This document shows, piece by piece, positions 53,081 to 61,476 of a DNA stretch of 64,000 bases. The position numbers and the translations under genes were made by a program. Position 1 is the stretch's first letter. Each line of letters opens with the position of its first letter. The notes below the pieces were generated by a model. The model saw only the letters and a list, made by a program, of their open reading frames with translations, ran no database searches and was not told the origin of the DNA. Origin of the DNA: Chromatiales bacterium (GTDB taxonomy: Bacteria > Pseudomonadota > Gammaproteobacteria > UBA6429); contig JALTJN010000143.1 of the NCBI GenBank assembly GCA_027076405.1, positions 1 to 64,000 on the forward strand, given 5' to 3'.

Positions 53081-53340
53081 ATTAAGATGTGATGATTAAA
53101 AGAAATAGTGAATATCATAAAATACATAGGTGATGTAACTTATTGAATTTACTTGAGTTTGTTTGTGGTTAGGTAAGTTTATTATCGCTTTTCTCTTTCA
53201 GGTCAGCTTTGTTAATCTGAGGGGGATGCCAGAAATTCAGGTTATTCCTGCAGGGACTGGCGAGAGAATCATAAGGCTTTAAAGGTTAGATGGCAGCAAA
53301 GCACGCCGAAAGAACGGGTAATATTTGGTTAATAGAGGCA
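53081..53340. other. Gap between the porin promoter and hemJ
   Basis: AT-rich next to the promoter, with a more GC-rich patch at about 53200-53310 containing GAGGGGGATGCC and CCTGCAGGG. Small frames exist but are under 40 codons with no convincing start. I cannot name any RNA or repeat here. Confidence 0.4.
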
Positions 53341-53763
53341 CTAAAAAGGTTTTACTGTTGCCAAAATGATAATGGCAACCAAAATTAAAACGGGTGCTTC
53401 GTTAAACCAGCGATAAAAAACATGGGAGTGCTTATTTCGGTCATTTTTAAAATCTGCAACATATTTCCCACAGATTAAGTGGTAAATGACCAGGAGAATA
53501 ATTAAGGCTAATTTGATATGTAGCCATAGATCCTGCCCGAAGCTCGCCCATGCGTAGTCAACTAACATGGCAATACCAAAACCTATGGTAAAAATAGCAC
53601 CGGGGGTCATAATGCCGTAAAAAAGTTTTCGCTCCATAATTTTAAAGCGGTCGTGGCTGATTTTATCATCAGACATGGCGTGGTAAACAAAAAGGCGCGG
53701 TAAATAAAATAAACCGGCAAACCATGTCACCATAAAAATTAAATGTAATGCTTTTAACCACAT
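53341..53763 (-). CDS. hemJ: Protoporphyrinogen oxidase HemJ-like membrane protein
   Basis: A 140-residue four-helix membrane protein of the HemJ/UPF0093 family: WLKALHLIFMVTWFAGLFYLPRLFVYH with the functional His in the first helix, FYGIMTPGAIFTIGFGIAML, WLHIKLALIILLVIYHLICGKY and RWFNEAPVLILVAIIILATVKPF. HemJ oxidises protoporphyrinogen IX in bacteria lacking HemG/HemY. Minus strand, single gene, upstream of the porin region. Confidence 0.9.
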   Translation of the reverse strand: MWLKALHLIFMVTWFAGLFYLPRLFVYHAMSDDKISHDRFKIMERKLFYGIMTPGAIFTIGFGIAMLVDYAWASFGQDLWLHIKLALIILLVIYHLICGKYVADFKNDRNKHSHVFYRWFNEAPVLILVAIIILATVKPF

Positions 53764-53787
53764 AGAAGTAGCCTGTATCTATTATTT

Positions 53788-53816
53788 GTAGGTCGGGCTT
53801 CAGCCCGACGCGGTGT
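53788..53816 (+). repeat. REP-like palindrome, single copy
   Basis: TGTAGGTCGGGCTTCAGCCC followed by GACGCGGTG, stem GTCGGGC/GCCCGAC. Same plan as the pair at 35134-35242. Immediately upstream of hemJ. Confidence 0.8.
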
Positions 53817-53857
53817 ATGTTAAGTCAGCTAATATATGTTATAGCAATCACTTTGTT

Positions 53858-53968
53858 TTGCCGCGGAGGACACTAAGAACACGAAGGGGATATTTTTAAA
53901 ATACTTAAATTTCCAGCTTATCTATGTGTCCAGCGGTTTAACTGTTTTTCTTTGTGTCCTTCGTGACT
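53858..53968. repeat. Second-family repeat, diverged inverted pair
   Basis: GCCGCGGAGGACACTAAGAA then CACGAAGGGG (53860-53889) and, facing the other way, TTTTTCTTTGTGTCCTTCGT then GACTAAA (53945-53971). Between them AT-rich sequence with GTCCAGCGG. Similar in plan to the 13322 family. Confidence 0.55.
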
Positions 53969-53977
53969 AAATTTCTT

Positions 53978-54487
53978 TTATGAATTTTGTTCAAGTATGG
54001 AAATAATTCTTTTTTTCCAAACAGTCATATTCATTTCACCAATTTTCTTTTTGATAATTTTTCCTTTGTCATCAATAAGAAAGGTGGTTGGTGTCAGGCT
54101 GACTTTTCCAAATGCCTGAACAGCTTCACCTTTTAAATCAAATGCAATTCGGTAAGGGACTTTTTTTTGTTTTACCATTTCCATAACATAATCCGGGCGA
54201 TCATAAGGCATAGCAATACCAATTATTTCTAAACCTTTTGGGTGTAACTCGTGATAAAGCTCAATTAAATGAGGTATTTCTTTAATGCAGCCCGGACAGG
54301 ACGTTGCCCAAAAGGTAATTAAAACAGGTTTTCCTTTCAGGCTGGAGAGTGATAATTTTTTTCTATCAAGCATCTGCAAAGTAATATTGGGTGCTTGTTG
54401 TGCTCCCGAGGGCGCAATCCACAAATAAGCAATGCTACTAATAATAAGAATAGCGAAGAGACCAATGAGTATTTCTTTGATTTTCAT
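53978..54487 (-). CDS. TlpA-family thioredoxin
   Basis: A 169-residue exported or membrane-anchored thioredoxin: N-terminal helix 8-25, then LSSLKGKPVLITFWATSCPGCIKEIPHL with C64 and C67 (CPGC), the TlpA insertion (IIGIAMPYDRPDYVMEM), and SLTPTTFLIDDKGKI with the cis-proline. Periplasmic reductant role, possibly for cytochromes; partner unknown. Lies one base after clcA's stop on the same strand. Confidence 0.9.
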   Translation of the reverse strand: MKIKEILIGLFAILIISSIAYLWIAPSGAQQAPNITLQMLDRKKLSLSSLKGKPVLITFWATSCPGCIKEIPHLIELYHELHPKGLEIIGIAMPYDRPDYVMEMVKQKKVPYRIAFDLKGEAVQAFGKVSLTPTTFLIDDKGKIIKKKIGEMNMTVWKKRIISILEQNS

Positions 54488-54488
54488 A

Positions 54489-55802
54489 TTAATTTGTTTT
54501 TTCTTCGTTTGAGTGAGTCGTTTTTGCCAAGTATGCTTCAGCTAATGCTTGATAAATAGGGGTTGGACAAACCAGATGAGAGACTGCCTTTGCAATAAGT
54601 GCGGTTGTCATCAAAGGCATTAACATGGATGAGCTGTCTGTCATTTCCATCACAATGACAAAAGCGGTAATTGGGGTTTGTACCACGCCGGTAAAGTAAC
54701 CAACCATGCCCAGCATGACGACGGCAGCAAAAGGAATGCCTGGCATAAACTGCGCAAGATCTGCTCCCAGACCGGCGCCAACAGAAAGTGATGGGGCAAA
54801 AATACCGCCAGGTATACCACTTAGGTATGATGCAACCGTAGCCAGTAATTTATAAAAAGGAAAAGCAACCGAAACCTCACCACCATCAACCAGATTTTTT
54901 GCTTCCAGATAACCGGTACCAAATGTTTGTCCGTTAGATAAAAAGCCGAGTAGACTTAAAATGAGTCCACAGAAAAAAGCAATGCGAACGGGATAAGCAC
55001 TGAGGTAAGTGGCAATCTGGCGTGTACCAAAAATTAAGCTGGTGCTGAATAAACCACCGAGTAGTCCACCGGTAATACCGCAGGCAATAACTGCAATCCA
55101 TGAGGAAGAAAGTGCAATGCTTTCTGTTGTATGACCAAAATATGTATATTCACCTAATACTGACAGAGCGGTCACGCCCGCAAGTACAACAGCAATGAGT
55201 AATGTCCCACTTTTACGTTCTTCAAAAGATCGGCTCATTTCTTCAATTGCAAAAATAATTCCCGCTAGTGGCGTATTAAATGCGGCAGAAATGCCTGCGG
55301 CACCACCAGCAAGAATCAGGACGCGAGTCATATCCCGGCTGCGCATATTCGGCATAAATTTACGTAAGGAATATAAAATAGATGCACCAACATGAACTGT
55401 TGGCCCTTCACGTCCGATGGATGCCCCGCTGAGCAAGCCCAGACTGGTGAGAAAAATTTTCGCCAGTGCGACTTTTAAAGAAAGCACTTTTGAGCGTAAG
55501 GAGTGGCTAGTCATTGATAATGCAGCGATGGCTTGTGGAATACCGCTACCTTCACTGCCTTGAAAGTAACGTCGGGTAAGCCATGCGATTAGAGTTAAGC
55601 CAATAGGAGGTAAAATATAAGCAACGAAAGGCTGGTTTTGATAAAGCTGATGATACAAGCCGTCTGCATGGTGACTGGCTAAAGCAAAAAATGCTGCTGT
55701 CAGGCCAAGTAATATGGCGCTGCCCCATAAAACAAAGCGAACCTTCCATTTATTGACGGAAAGCAAACGTCTTTTAGTGCGGTGATAGTGTCGCTTATAC
55801 AT
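54489..55802 (-). CDS. clcA: Chloride channel/antiporter, ClcA type
   Basis: A 437-residue CLC family protein with about 11 hydrophobic segments. Selectivity motifs are GSEGSGIPQ, GASIGREGPTVHVGAS with the gating glutamate, FAIEEMSRSF with the proton glutamate, and PGGIFAPSLSVGAGLGA. Retaining both glutamates predicts a 2Cl-/H+ antiporter. Inner membrane. Followed by tlpA. Confidence 0.92.
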   Translation of the reverse strand: MYKRHYHRTKRRLLSVNKWKVRFVLWGSAILLGLTAAFFALASHHADGLYHQLYQNQPFVAYILPPIGLTLIAWLTRRYFQGSEGSGIPQAIAALSMTSHSLRSKVLSLKVALAKIFLTSLGLLSGASIGREGPTVHVGASILYSLRKFMPNMRSRDMTRVLILAGGAAGISAAFNTPLAGIIFAIEEMSRSFEERKSGTLLIAVVLAGVTALSVLGEYTYFGHTTESIALSSSWIAVIACGITGGLLGGLFSTSLIFGTRQIATYLSAYPVRIAFFCGLILSLLGFLSNGQTFGTGYLEAKNLVDGGEVSVAFPFYKLLATVASYLSGIPGGIFAPSLSVGAGLGADLAQFMPGIPFAAVVMLGMVGYFTGVVQTPITAFVIVMEMTDSSSMLMPLMTTALIAKAVSHLVCPTPIYQALAEAYLAKTTHSNEEKTN

Positions 55803-55904
55803 AATACAGGGGATCTTAACATAATTTGTCAGACTGATACCCTCCAGCTGATTTTAAGAGGGGCACGACGAGTCTGACCTTCTAATAAGATCCATTTTGA
55901 CATT

Positions 55905-55952
55905 GTAGGTCGGTTCTTTACCTGCATGGACGCAGGTAAAGAACCGGCCTAC
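55905..55952. repeat. Long near-perfect palindrome
   Basis: GTAGGTCGGTTCTTTACCTG with its C pairs to GCAGGTAAAGAACCGGCCTA with its C, 21-bp arms and a 6-base loop. The outer GTAGGTCGG matches the REP-like family. It lies between clcA and the anti-sigma gene and may terminate the anti-sigma operon. Confidence 0.8.
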
Positions 55953-55967
55953 GGGATAGTGATCAAT

Positions 55968-56702
55968 TTAAATTCGAATATAAGACCAGCCGTTTTTCTG
56001 GCGTTTAACAATTTGGTTAATTGCTGAGGTAACAACTTTTGCTTCAGGTATTAACTTGAGTTTTTTACCTTGTTCACGTTGAACTCTTTTTAATGCCTGA
56101 CCACAGACCATAACAGCCAGATTGTCATACTTGTGTTGCAGTTTTTGTAGCCGTTTATTGTAATCTTTACCGCTATCGGTGACTAAAGCTAAACCATCAC
56201 TGTGGGTTAAAATTTCAAGCTCCAGTTTACGGGAAGACTTTGAATATTCTTCAAGCAAGGCTTCAGCTTCATTCAGAACAACATTTAATCGTTTTGGATT
56301 CGATGTTGTCACATTTAGCATTAGCTTCCAGTTTTCTTTATTATTTGTTGCTCCGGTACTATGTGAAACCTGAGCAATATCTATAATATCTGTTGGACGC
56401 ATTGCTTGATGAGATACCCAGCCAGCAATAGAGCCAATCATAATAAATAGTGAAGCAGCTGCAAACCATTTAAATTTTATTGAGTTGTCTGGCTTGTTTG
56501 TGCCTTTATGTTGTTCCGGCACTTCAACGCTTTGGTAAGACAACTGCACCAGATTATGTAATTTTTGTAACTTACAAACACGCTGACTCAATTCTGTATT
56601 ATGACGGACAGAATCAAGAATTTCTGCCTGTTCAGCTGCTTCAAGCTGCCCGTCTATAAAGGCGTTTAAATGTTCGTCAGAAAATTGTTTTGTTTTACTC
56701 AT
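55968..56702 (-). CDS. Anti-sigma factor with a DsrE-like periplasmic domain
   Basis: A 244-residue single-pass protein. The N-terminal cytosolic part (1-75) is zinc-less anti-sigma-like (FSDEHLNAFIDGQLEAAEQAEIL), TM at about 78-96, and a periplasmic domain (125-244). Its last 44 residues after C200 (VMVCGQALKRVQ...) align without gaps to the 44 after C104 of the secreted DsrE-like protein at 57629, sharing V-V, I, K, G and aromatic positions; the upstream LMLNV...RLNVVLNEAEALL...LEIL...GLALV block matches as well. So the sensor part is a DsrE-fold domain. ATG follows the sigma stop directly (no gap). Confidence 0.85.
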   Translation of the reverse strand: MSKTKQFSDEHLNAFIDGQLEAAEQAEILDSVRHNTELSQRVCKLQKLHNLVQLSYQSVEVPEQHKGTNKPDNSIKFKWFAAASLFIMIGSIAGWVSHQAMRPTDIIDIAQVSHSTGATNNKENWKLMLNVTTSNPKRLNVVLNEAEALLEEYSKSSRKLELEILTHSDGLALVTDSGKDYNKRLQKLQHKYDNLAVMVCGQALKRVQREQGKKLKLIPEAKVVTSAINQIVKRQKNGWSYIRI

Positions 56703-57257
56703 TTATTTCACTACTCTTATAAAAGTACCCTGTGTGAGTACATTCTGTTCTTTTAGTTCCAATAATTGTTCTGCTAAAGCTTTTCGTGCCCGGTTTAACC
56801 GGCTCATCACTGTGCCGCTTGGGATATCTAAAATTTCAGCCACTTCAGCATAAGAAAAACCTTCCAGATCAACCAATGATAAAACCTGCCGTTGTCCTTG
56901 AGGTAAAGCTGCAACGGCTTGTTGTACTATATCGGTAATGTTTTGTCTTTCTTGAACTAATTCTGGTGTGTCATCGTTAGTAAAAACACACTCATCAATA
57001 TCATCCGTCGGCTTTTGCTGTCTTAAATAATCTCGCCAGCAGTTGGATAAAATAGTAAACAACCAACTATTCATCTTTTTCATATCGCGTAATGAATTTG
57101 CATTACGTATGGCTTTTATTACCGTGTCCTGAACTAAGTCATCTGCAACATCAGCCGCATGACACCATGAATACGCCACCTTATATAAACGGGGACGCAT
57201 TTCTTCCAACTGCTTCTTAAATGTTGGCGTACGACATATAAAATTTAAAGGATTCAT
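56703..57257 (-). CDS. ECF RNA polymerase sigma factor
   Basis: A 184-residue sigma-70-family ECF factor with region 2 (DVADDLVQDTVIKAIRNANSLRDMKKMNSWLFTILSNCWRDYLRQ) and region 4 (LPQGQRQVLSLVDLEGFSYAEVAEILDIPSGTVMSRLNRARKALAEQL). It is followed without gap by its anti-sigma. The upstream region has GGAATA-N16-CGTCTG, the same as before the divergent DsrE-like gene, so it probably transcribes both its own operon and the divergent one. Confidence 0.93.
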   Translation of the reverse strand: MNPLNFICRTPTFKKQLEEMRPRLYKVAYSWCHAADVADDLVQDTVIKAIRNANSLRDMKKMNSWLFTILSNCWRDYLRQQKPTDDIDECVFTNDDTPELVQERQNITDIVQQAVAALPQGQRQVLSLVDLEGFSYAEVAEILDIPSGTVMSRLNRARKALAEQLLELKEQNVLTQGTFIRVVK

Positions 57258-57297
57258 TTATTACAACTTTTATCAAAAAATGAGTTCCTCACTATAG

Positions 57298-57325
57298 CAG
57301 ACGCAACCATATTAAAAAATATTCC
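57298..57325 (-). promoter_or_regulatory. Candidate ECF promoter, sigma operon
   Basis: Minus strand GGAATA (57320-57325), 16-bp spacer, CGTCTG (57298-57303). The -10 lies 40 bp ahead of the sigma ATG. Same boxes and identical spacing as the promoter at 57503-57530. Confidence 0.7.
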
Positions 57326-57502
57326 ATTTTCAGATCACAAAAACAAAATAATTTAAAATTATTACGTTGAAATGATTCTTTTATAAAATAAATCTTTGAT
57401 AGGCAAGGTTGTTTTAAAAATTAGCATCATCTAATAAAGAATATAACTATATTCTTATATTGTGGTGTTAAATGAAATAATTCATTTTATTTAAATTTTC
57501 GT

Positions 57503-57530
57503 GGAATAAATTTGTAACATGCTTCGTCTT
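57503..57530 (+). promoter_or_regulatory. Candidate ECF promoter, DsrE-like/porin unit
   Basis: GGAATA (57503-57508), 16-bp spacer, CGTCTT (57525-57530). About 98 bp before the DsrE-like ATG. The GGAAT/CGTC pattern is typical of ECF sigma promoters and matches that of the sigma operon. Confidence 0.7.
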
Positions 57531-57615
57531 ACTTTAAAGACAAATTCATATACTAAAAAAATGGAATTAGTCTAAATAAAAAAGCGAGATAACTCGTTAC
57601 TGAAATTATCCTCGA

Positions 57616-57628
57616 GGGGGGGAATCTT
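57616..57628 (+). promoter_or_regulatory. Unusual all-G ribosome binding site
   Basis: Seven G followed by AATCTT and the ATG at 57629. The G-run can pair with the anti-SD but is not a standard AGGAGG; the ten-G run at 18782 shares the GGGGGGGAATCTTA string. Confidence 0.5.
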
Positions 57629-58075
57629 ATGAAGTCAAAACTTATAAAAGCGGTTGCGCTTTTAGCATTATTGGCATCGCCGTTTATCGGTAGTCAGGCG
57701 GTTGCTGCGGATAAATCTTTTGTTGATGCGAAAGTGGTATTACAAATCAGTGATCCAAATCCGTTTAAACAAACATTAGTTCTTAATGTTGCAAGTAATA
57801 TCATCAAACACTATGGGCAAGATTCAGTGAAAGTTGAAATCGTTGCTTTTGGCCCGGGTTTACGTTTGTTGTTTGCTGAAAATGCTAATAAAGGCCGTAT
57901 TGCCGCGTTATCAGGTGCGGGTGTAACTTTTAGTGCATGTGCAAATACAACACGTAATATGGGTAAAAAATTAGGTTACCCACCTGTGCTTAACTCGAAA
58001 GCTGTTGTTGTTTCAGCGGGTGTTGTACGTATTATCGATTTGGTTAAAAAAGGTTATACCTTAGTTAAGCCTTAA
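57629..58075 (+). CDS. Secreted DsrE-like protein
   Basis: A 148-residue exported protein (signal peptide to AVA, residue 26). The mature chain is a DsrE/DsrF-like fold: VVLQISDPNPFKQTLVLNVASNII, VKVEIVAFGPGLRLLF, GVTFSACANTTRNMGKKLG, VVVSAGVVRIIDLVKKGY. One cysteine, C104, corresponds to C200 of the anti-sigma domain. DsrE-fold proteins bind or relay sulphur, but exported ones have no known role. It is behind a candidate ECF promoter and precedes a porin gene by 90 bp. Confidence 0.87.
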   Translation: MKSKLIKAVALLALLASPFIGSQAVAADKSFVDAKVVLQISDPNPFKQTLVLNVASNIIKHYGQDSVKVEIVAFGPGLRLLFAENANKGRIAALSGAGVTFSACANTTRNMGKKLGYPPVLNSKAVVVSAGVVRIIDLVKKGYTLVKP

Positions 58076-58165
58076 AAGTTAATTCATAAAGTTCTTAAGT
58101 TAAATCAACCTATTGGTTAAACCTTAATAAAAAAACTAAAGACGTTATTTAGGGGAATTATAAAA

Positions 58166-59596
58166 ATGAAAAAATTTAAAAAAGTTGCACTTGCTGCAGC
58201 GTGTACAGCCATGCTGGGTGGTGTAACTGGTGTAGTTACAACTGCTAATGCTGCTAACTGGTTAATGTTACAAGGTACAGAAAAGCCGGGTGCTGCACCA
58301 CGTGCTAAAGTTTGGGGTTTTCTACAGCCAGGTTTTTTATCGACAAAACCTACAAAATTACCTACAACAGGCGCTGCTCCGGCAGATAAGTTTGCTGGGC
58401 AAAATTCACAGTTTAATGTTCATCAACCAAATCTTGCTAGTAGTACGACATTTCAAATTATGCGTGCACGTATCGGTGTTCGTGGTACTGCTATGCCTTT
58501 AGATAGTAATGTGAATTATTTTATCTTGGCTGAATATGGTAATAATGGTATCACCGCAGTTGGTGGTGGTGGTGGTAGTGTGAAACTAAGTGATGCGACA
58601 GTCACTTTAAATCATATTAAAGGTATGCGAGTTCGAGTTGGTCAAATGAAAATCCCGATGTCTGAAGAAATCTATCAGGGCATTATGACTTTTAACTATG
58701 TCAATATGACTAACATGGCGAATCAACAGTTAATTGAACGCCCATTCTGGACTGATGGTAATACCGCATGTAAGCCGGGTTCTTCAGATGCAAATTATTT
58801 GAGATTCTGTAATGGTAATGCTGATACTCAATTCCGCGGTAGTGCCGTTGCAGTGCGTGATACGGGTATTCAACTCTTTGATACATTCAAATCAGGTTCT
58901 TGGGAGCACAGTTATGCAGTTTTATATGGCAATGGTGGCGTAGGTAAAGATAACCGTGACAATGGTTTTGATACTACTGCATATTGGTCATCTGAAAAGG
59001 TTTATAGTGGTAAAGGTCCATGGCGTGATCATTTAAAAATGTTTGCCTGGAGTACAAGTGGAAAAAGAACCCTATATGATTCAGCCATCTTGAATGCAGG
59101 TGGTTCACTAACAAATGCTGAGAAAGTGTACGATCGTAAAGTATCCGGTTTAGGTCTAACTTACCAAAGAAACAAAATTCGCTTTTGGGCTGAACTTACA
59201 TCTGCAACCGGTATGATCTTTACTGGTTCAACAGGTGGTGCTGTTCCAGGTGCTGTGTCAAATGATGGGACAACTGTCGCTCAATTTACTCTTTCTCCTA
59301 CCGGTCAGTCTTCAGGTGGTTATGTTGATTTTGGGTATAAGATAACTCCTAAAGTTGAGTTAGATGTACGTTATGACTGGTATGATCGCGTAACAAATTT
59401 AGCAAGTACTGCACGACGTGACTATAAAACAACCACGTTAGGGTTACAGTATCGTTTTAACAAGAAAACTAAAATGATAGTTAACTATGAAATGCGTGAA
59501 TTTAATGCTCCTGGATATACTGGTACACAGCCACCTAACAAGGTTGCTGCAACAATGGAAGACAAAATTTCTGCGCAGGTATTTGTTCTGTTCTAA
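58166..59596 (+). CDS. Outer-membrane porin
   Basis: A 476-residue outer-membrane protein: signal peptide cut after ANA (residue 29), then beta-rich sequence with alternating aromatic residues (AKVWGFLQPGFLS; MRARIGVRGTAM; VRVGQMKIPMSEE; LDVRYDWYDRV), ending in SAQVFVLF with the terminal Phe. It resembles OprO/OprP-like porins. Possibly co-transcribed with the DsrE-like gene and so controlled by the ECF factor. A strong terminator follows. Confidence 0.85.
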   Translation: MKKFKKVALAAACTAMLGGVTGVVTTANAANWLMLQGTEKPGAAPRAKVWGFLQPGFLSTKPTKLPTTGAAPADKFAGQNSQFNVHQPNLASSTTFQIMRARIGVRGTAMPLDSNVNYFILAEYGNNGITAVGGGGGSVKLSDATVTLNHIKGMRVRVGQMKIPMSEEIYQGIMTFNYVNMTNMANQQLIERPFWTDGNTACKPGSSDANYLRFCNGNADTQFRGSAVAVRDTGIQLFDTFKSGSWEHSYAVLYGNGGVGKDNRDNGFDTTAYWSSEKVYSGKGPWRDHLKMFAWSTSGKRTLYDSAILNAGGSLTNAEKVYDRKVSGLGLTYQRNKIRFWAELTSATGMIFTGSTGGAVPGAVSNDGTTVAQFTLSPTGQSSGGYVDFGYKITPKVELDVRYDWYDRVTNLASTARRDYKTTTLGLQYRFNKKTKMIVNYEMREFNAPGYTGTQPPNKVAATMEDKISAQVFVLF

Positions 59597-59625
59597 AATT
59601 TAAGTTTAGTTAGGTAAAAAAGTTA

Positions 59626-59659
59626 AGCCTCGGCCCTTTGGGTCGGGGCTTTTTCTTTT
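59626..59659 (+). terminator. Terminator after the porin
   Basis: AGCCTCGGCCC pairs with GGGTCGGGGCT (two G-T pairs) around TTT, followed by TTTTTCTTTT. Strong intrinsic terminator 30 bp after the porin stop. Confidence 0.9.
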
Positions 59660-59724
59660 GTATTAAGCCTTAATCCTTTATCATTACGTCTTTATTATAA
59701 AATCGATTAAGTAAGGCTTGGATT

Positions 59725-60762
59725 ATGATTAAGGTCGGCATTGTAGGAGGAACAGGATATACAGGCGTGGAATTACTGCGTTTATTGATTGCACATCCTG
59801 AAGTTGAGATTCAGGCAATTACTTCGCGTTCTGAAAAAGGCATGCCGGTTGCTGACATGTATCCTAATTTACGTGGCCATCTTGATATTGCTTTTTCCGA
59901 GCCGGATATGGCCGTTCTTACAAGATGTGATATGGTCTTTTTTGCGACACCAAATGGTATTGCTATGACCATGGCAAGAGAGCTGGTAGATGCTGGCGTG
60001 AAAGTGATTGATTTGGCAGCCGATTTTAGAATTAAAGATATTGATGAATGGTCGAAATGGTACGGCATGGATCACGCTTGTCCTGATTTGGTCGAAAAAG
60101 CGGTATATGGCTTACCAGAAGTAAATCGGGCAGAAATTAAAAAAGCACAGCTGATAGCGAATCCAGGATGTTATCCAACCGCCGTACAGCTCGGTCTTTT
60201 ACCTTTAATTGAAAATGGCTTAATTGAGACAGACAACTTGATTGCTGATGCAAAATCGGGTGTCAGCGGTGCGGGCAGGGGCGCGGCCGTTGCCACGCTT
60301 CAGGCAGAAAGTAGTGAAAATTTTAAAGCCTATGGTGTTGCAGGGCATCGGCATTTACCTGAAATTAAACAGGGCTTGGCACAAGCTCATAAAGCCGATG
60401 TGGGTCTGACTTTTGTCCCTCATTTAGTGCCGATGATTCGGGGCATTCATGCGACTTGTTATGCCAAGCTTAAAGATAAAAATATGGCCAGCCAATTACA
60501 GGCAATATATGAAAAACACTATGCTGATGAAATTTTTGTGGACGTAATGCCGGCCGGCAGTTTCCCTGAAACGCGCAGTGTAAAAGGTGCAAATAACTGT
60601 CGGATTGCGATTCATGTACCTCAAGAAGGCGATACCGTGGTAATTCTTTCTGTAATTGATAACTTGGTCAAAGGTGCGGCAGGGCAAGCTGTGCAAAATA
60701 TGAATATAATGTTTGGTTTAAATGAAGATGCCGGTTTGGCGGCAATTGCGTTGGTACCTTAA
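59725..60762 (+). CDS. argC: N-acetyl-gamma-glutamyl-phosphate reductase
   Basis: A 345-residue ArgC for arginine synthesis. [20 protein letters not shown] is the NADPH fold; the catalytic cysteine is in [32 protein letters not shown] and [17 protein letters not shown] are family motifs. Length is normal. The next gene starts on its last base (TAATG). Confidence 0.97.
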   Translation: MIKVGIVGGTGYTGVELLRLLIAHPEVEIQAITSRSEKGMPVADMYPNLRGHLDIAFSEPDMAVLTRCDMVFFATPNGIAMTMARELVDAGVKVIDLAADFRIKDIDEWSKWYGMDHACPDLVEKAVYGLPEVNRAEIKKAQLIANPGCYPTAVQLGLLPLIENGLIETDNLIADAKSGVSGAGRGAAVATLQAESSENFKAYGVAGHRHLPEIKQGLAQAHKADVGLTFVPHLVPMIRGIHATCYAKLKDKNMASQLQAIYEKHYADEIFVDVMPAGSFPETRSVKGANNCRIAIHVPQEGDTVVILSVIDNLVKGAAGQAVQNMNIMFGLNEDAGLAAIALVP

Positions 60763-61472
60763 TGAATTTAGTTGTAAAAGCACACCGTCCCTGGAAGAGT
60801 AAATTTATCTGGGGCATTGTTATCCTTGTATTATTGATTAGTGGTTGGACATTGTTTGATTACGGTCGTTATCTTGCGGGTTATGATAGCCGGGAGAGTG
60901 AAAACGAAATTAGTGAATTATTAGATATTCAAAAACATCTGGAAAAAAGAATTGAAACTTTGCGCGAAGAAAAGGCGGTACTTGAGCGTGCAGCACAAAT
61001 TGAACGCAAAGCTTATAATGAGTTGGATACTACTTTAAAGGTTTTACAGGCAGAAATATTAGAGCATAAAGAAGAACTGGCTTTCTATCGGGGGATTGTT
61101 TCACCAAAGGATTCAAGCTCGGGCTTATATTTGCAAAACTTTTATTTGTCTCAGAATGGGGAGACGCGAAGCTACCGTTATAAAGTGGTGCTGACACAGG
61201 TATTGAAAAATAACCGTTTAGTGAACGGTAAGGTAAAATTACAGTTTGATGGCTTGTTAAATGGTGAGTCAAAAATACTGAAGTTGAGAGATGTTACCGC
61301 AAAAAAGATTAAAGATTTAAATTATCGTTTTAAATACTTTCAAAATATTGAGGGTGTTGTGGAGTTTCCGGAAGGATTTTCACTATTACGGGTAAATGTT
61401 CAAATTTTGCCGCGAGGACGACAGCGCGACATGATTGAAAAAACCATTGAATGGTCAATTGAGGAGAAATAA
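60762..61472 (+). CDS. DUF6776-family coiled-coil membrane protein
   Basis: A 236-residue protein with one N-terminal membrane helix (about 17-34), a coiled coil (about 45-105, SELLDIQKHLEKRIETLREEKAVLE), and a C-terminal periplasmic beta domain (GLYLQNFYLSQ...VKLQFDGLLNGE). In gammaproteobacteria it sits between argC and a bactofilin gene; function unknown, presumably envelope-linked. Overlaps argC by one base. Confidence 0.83.
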   Translation: MNLVVKAHRPWKSKFIWGIVILVLLISGWTLFDYGRYLAGYDSRESENEISELLDIQKHLEKRIETLREEKAVLERAAQIERKAYNELDTTLKVLQAEILEHKEELAFYRGIVSPKDSSSGLYLQNFYLSQNGETRSYRYKVVLTQVLKNNRLVNGKVKLQFDGLLNGESKILKLRDVTAKKIKDLNYRFKYFQNIEGVVEFPEGFSLLRVNVQILPRGRQRDMIEKTIEWSIEEK

Positions 61473-61476
61473 ACCC

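Noticed and set aside
53216..53330. Very short plus-strand frames with GAGGGGG or AGG before ATG
   Set aside because: Under 35 codons, SD too close to ATG, no recognisable product.
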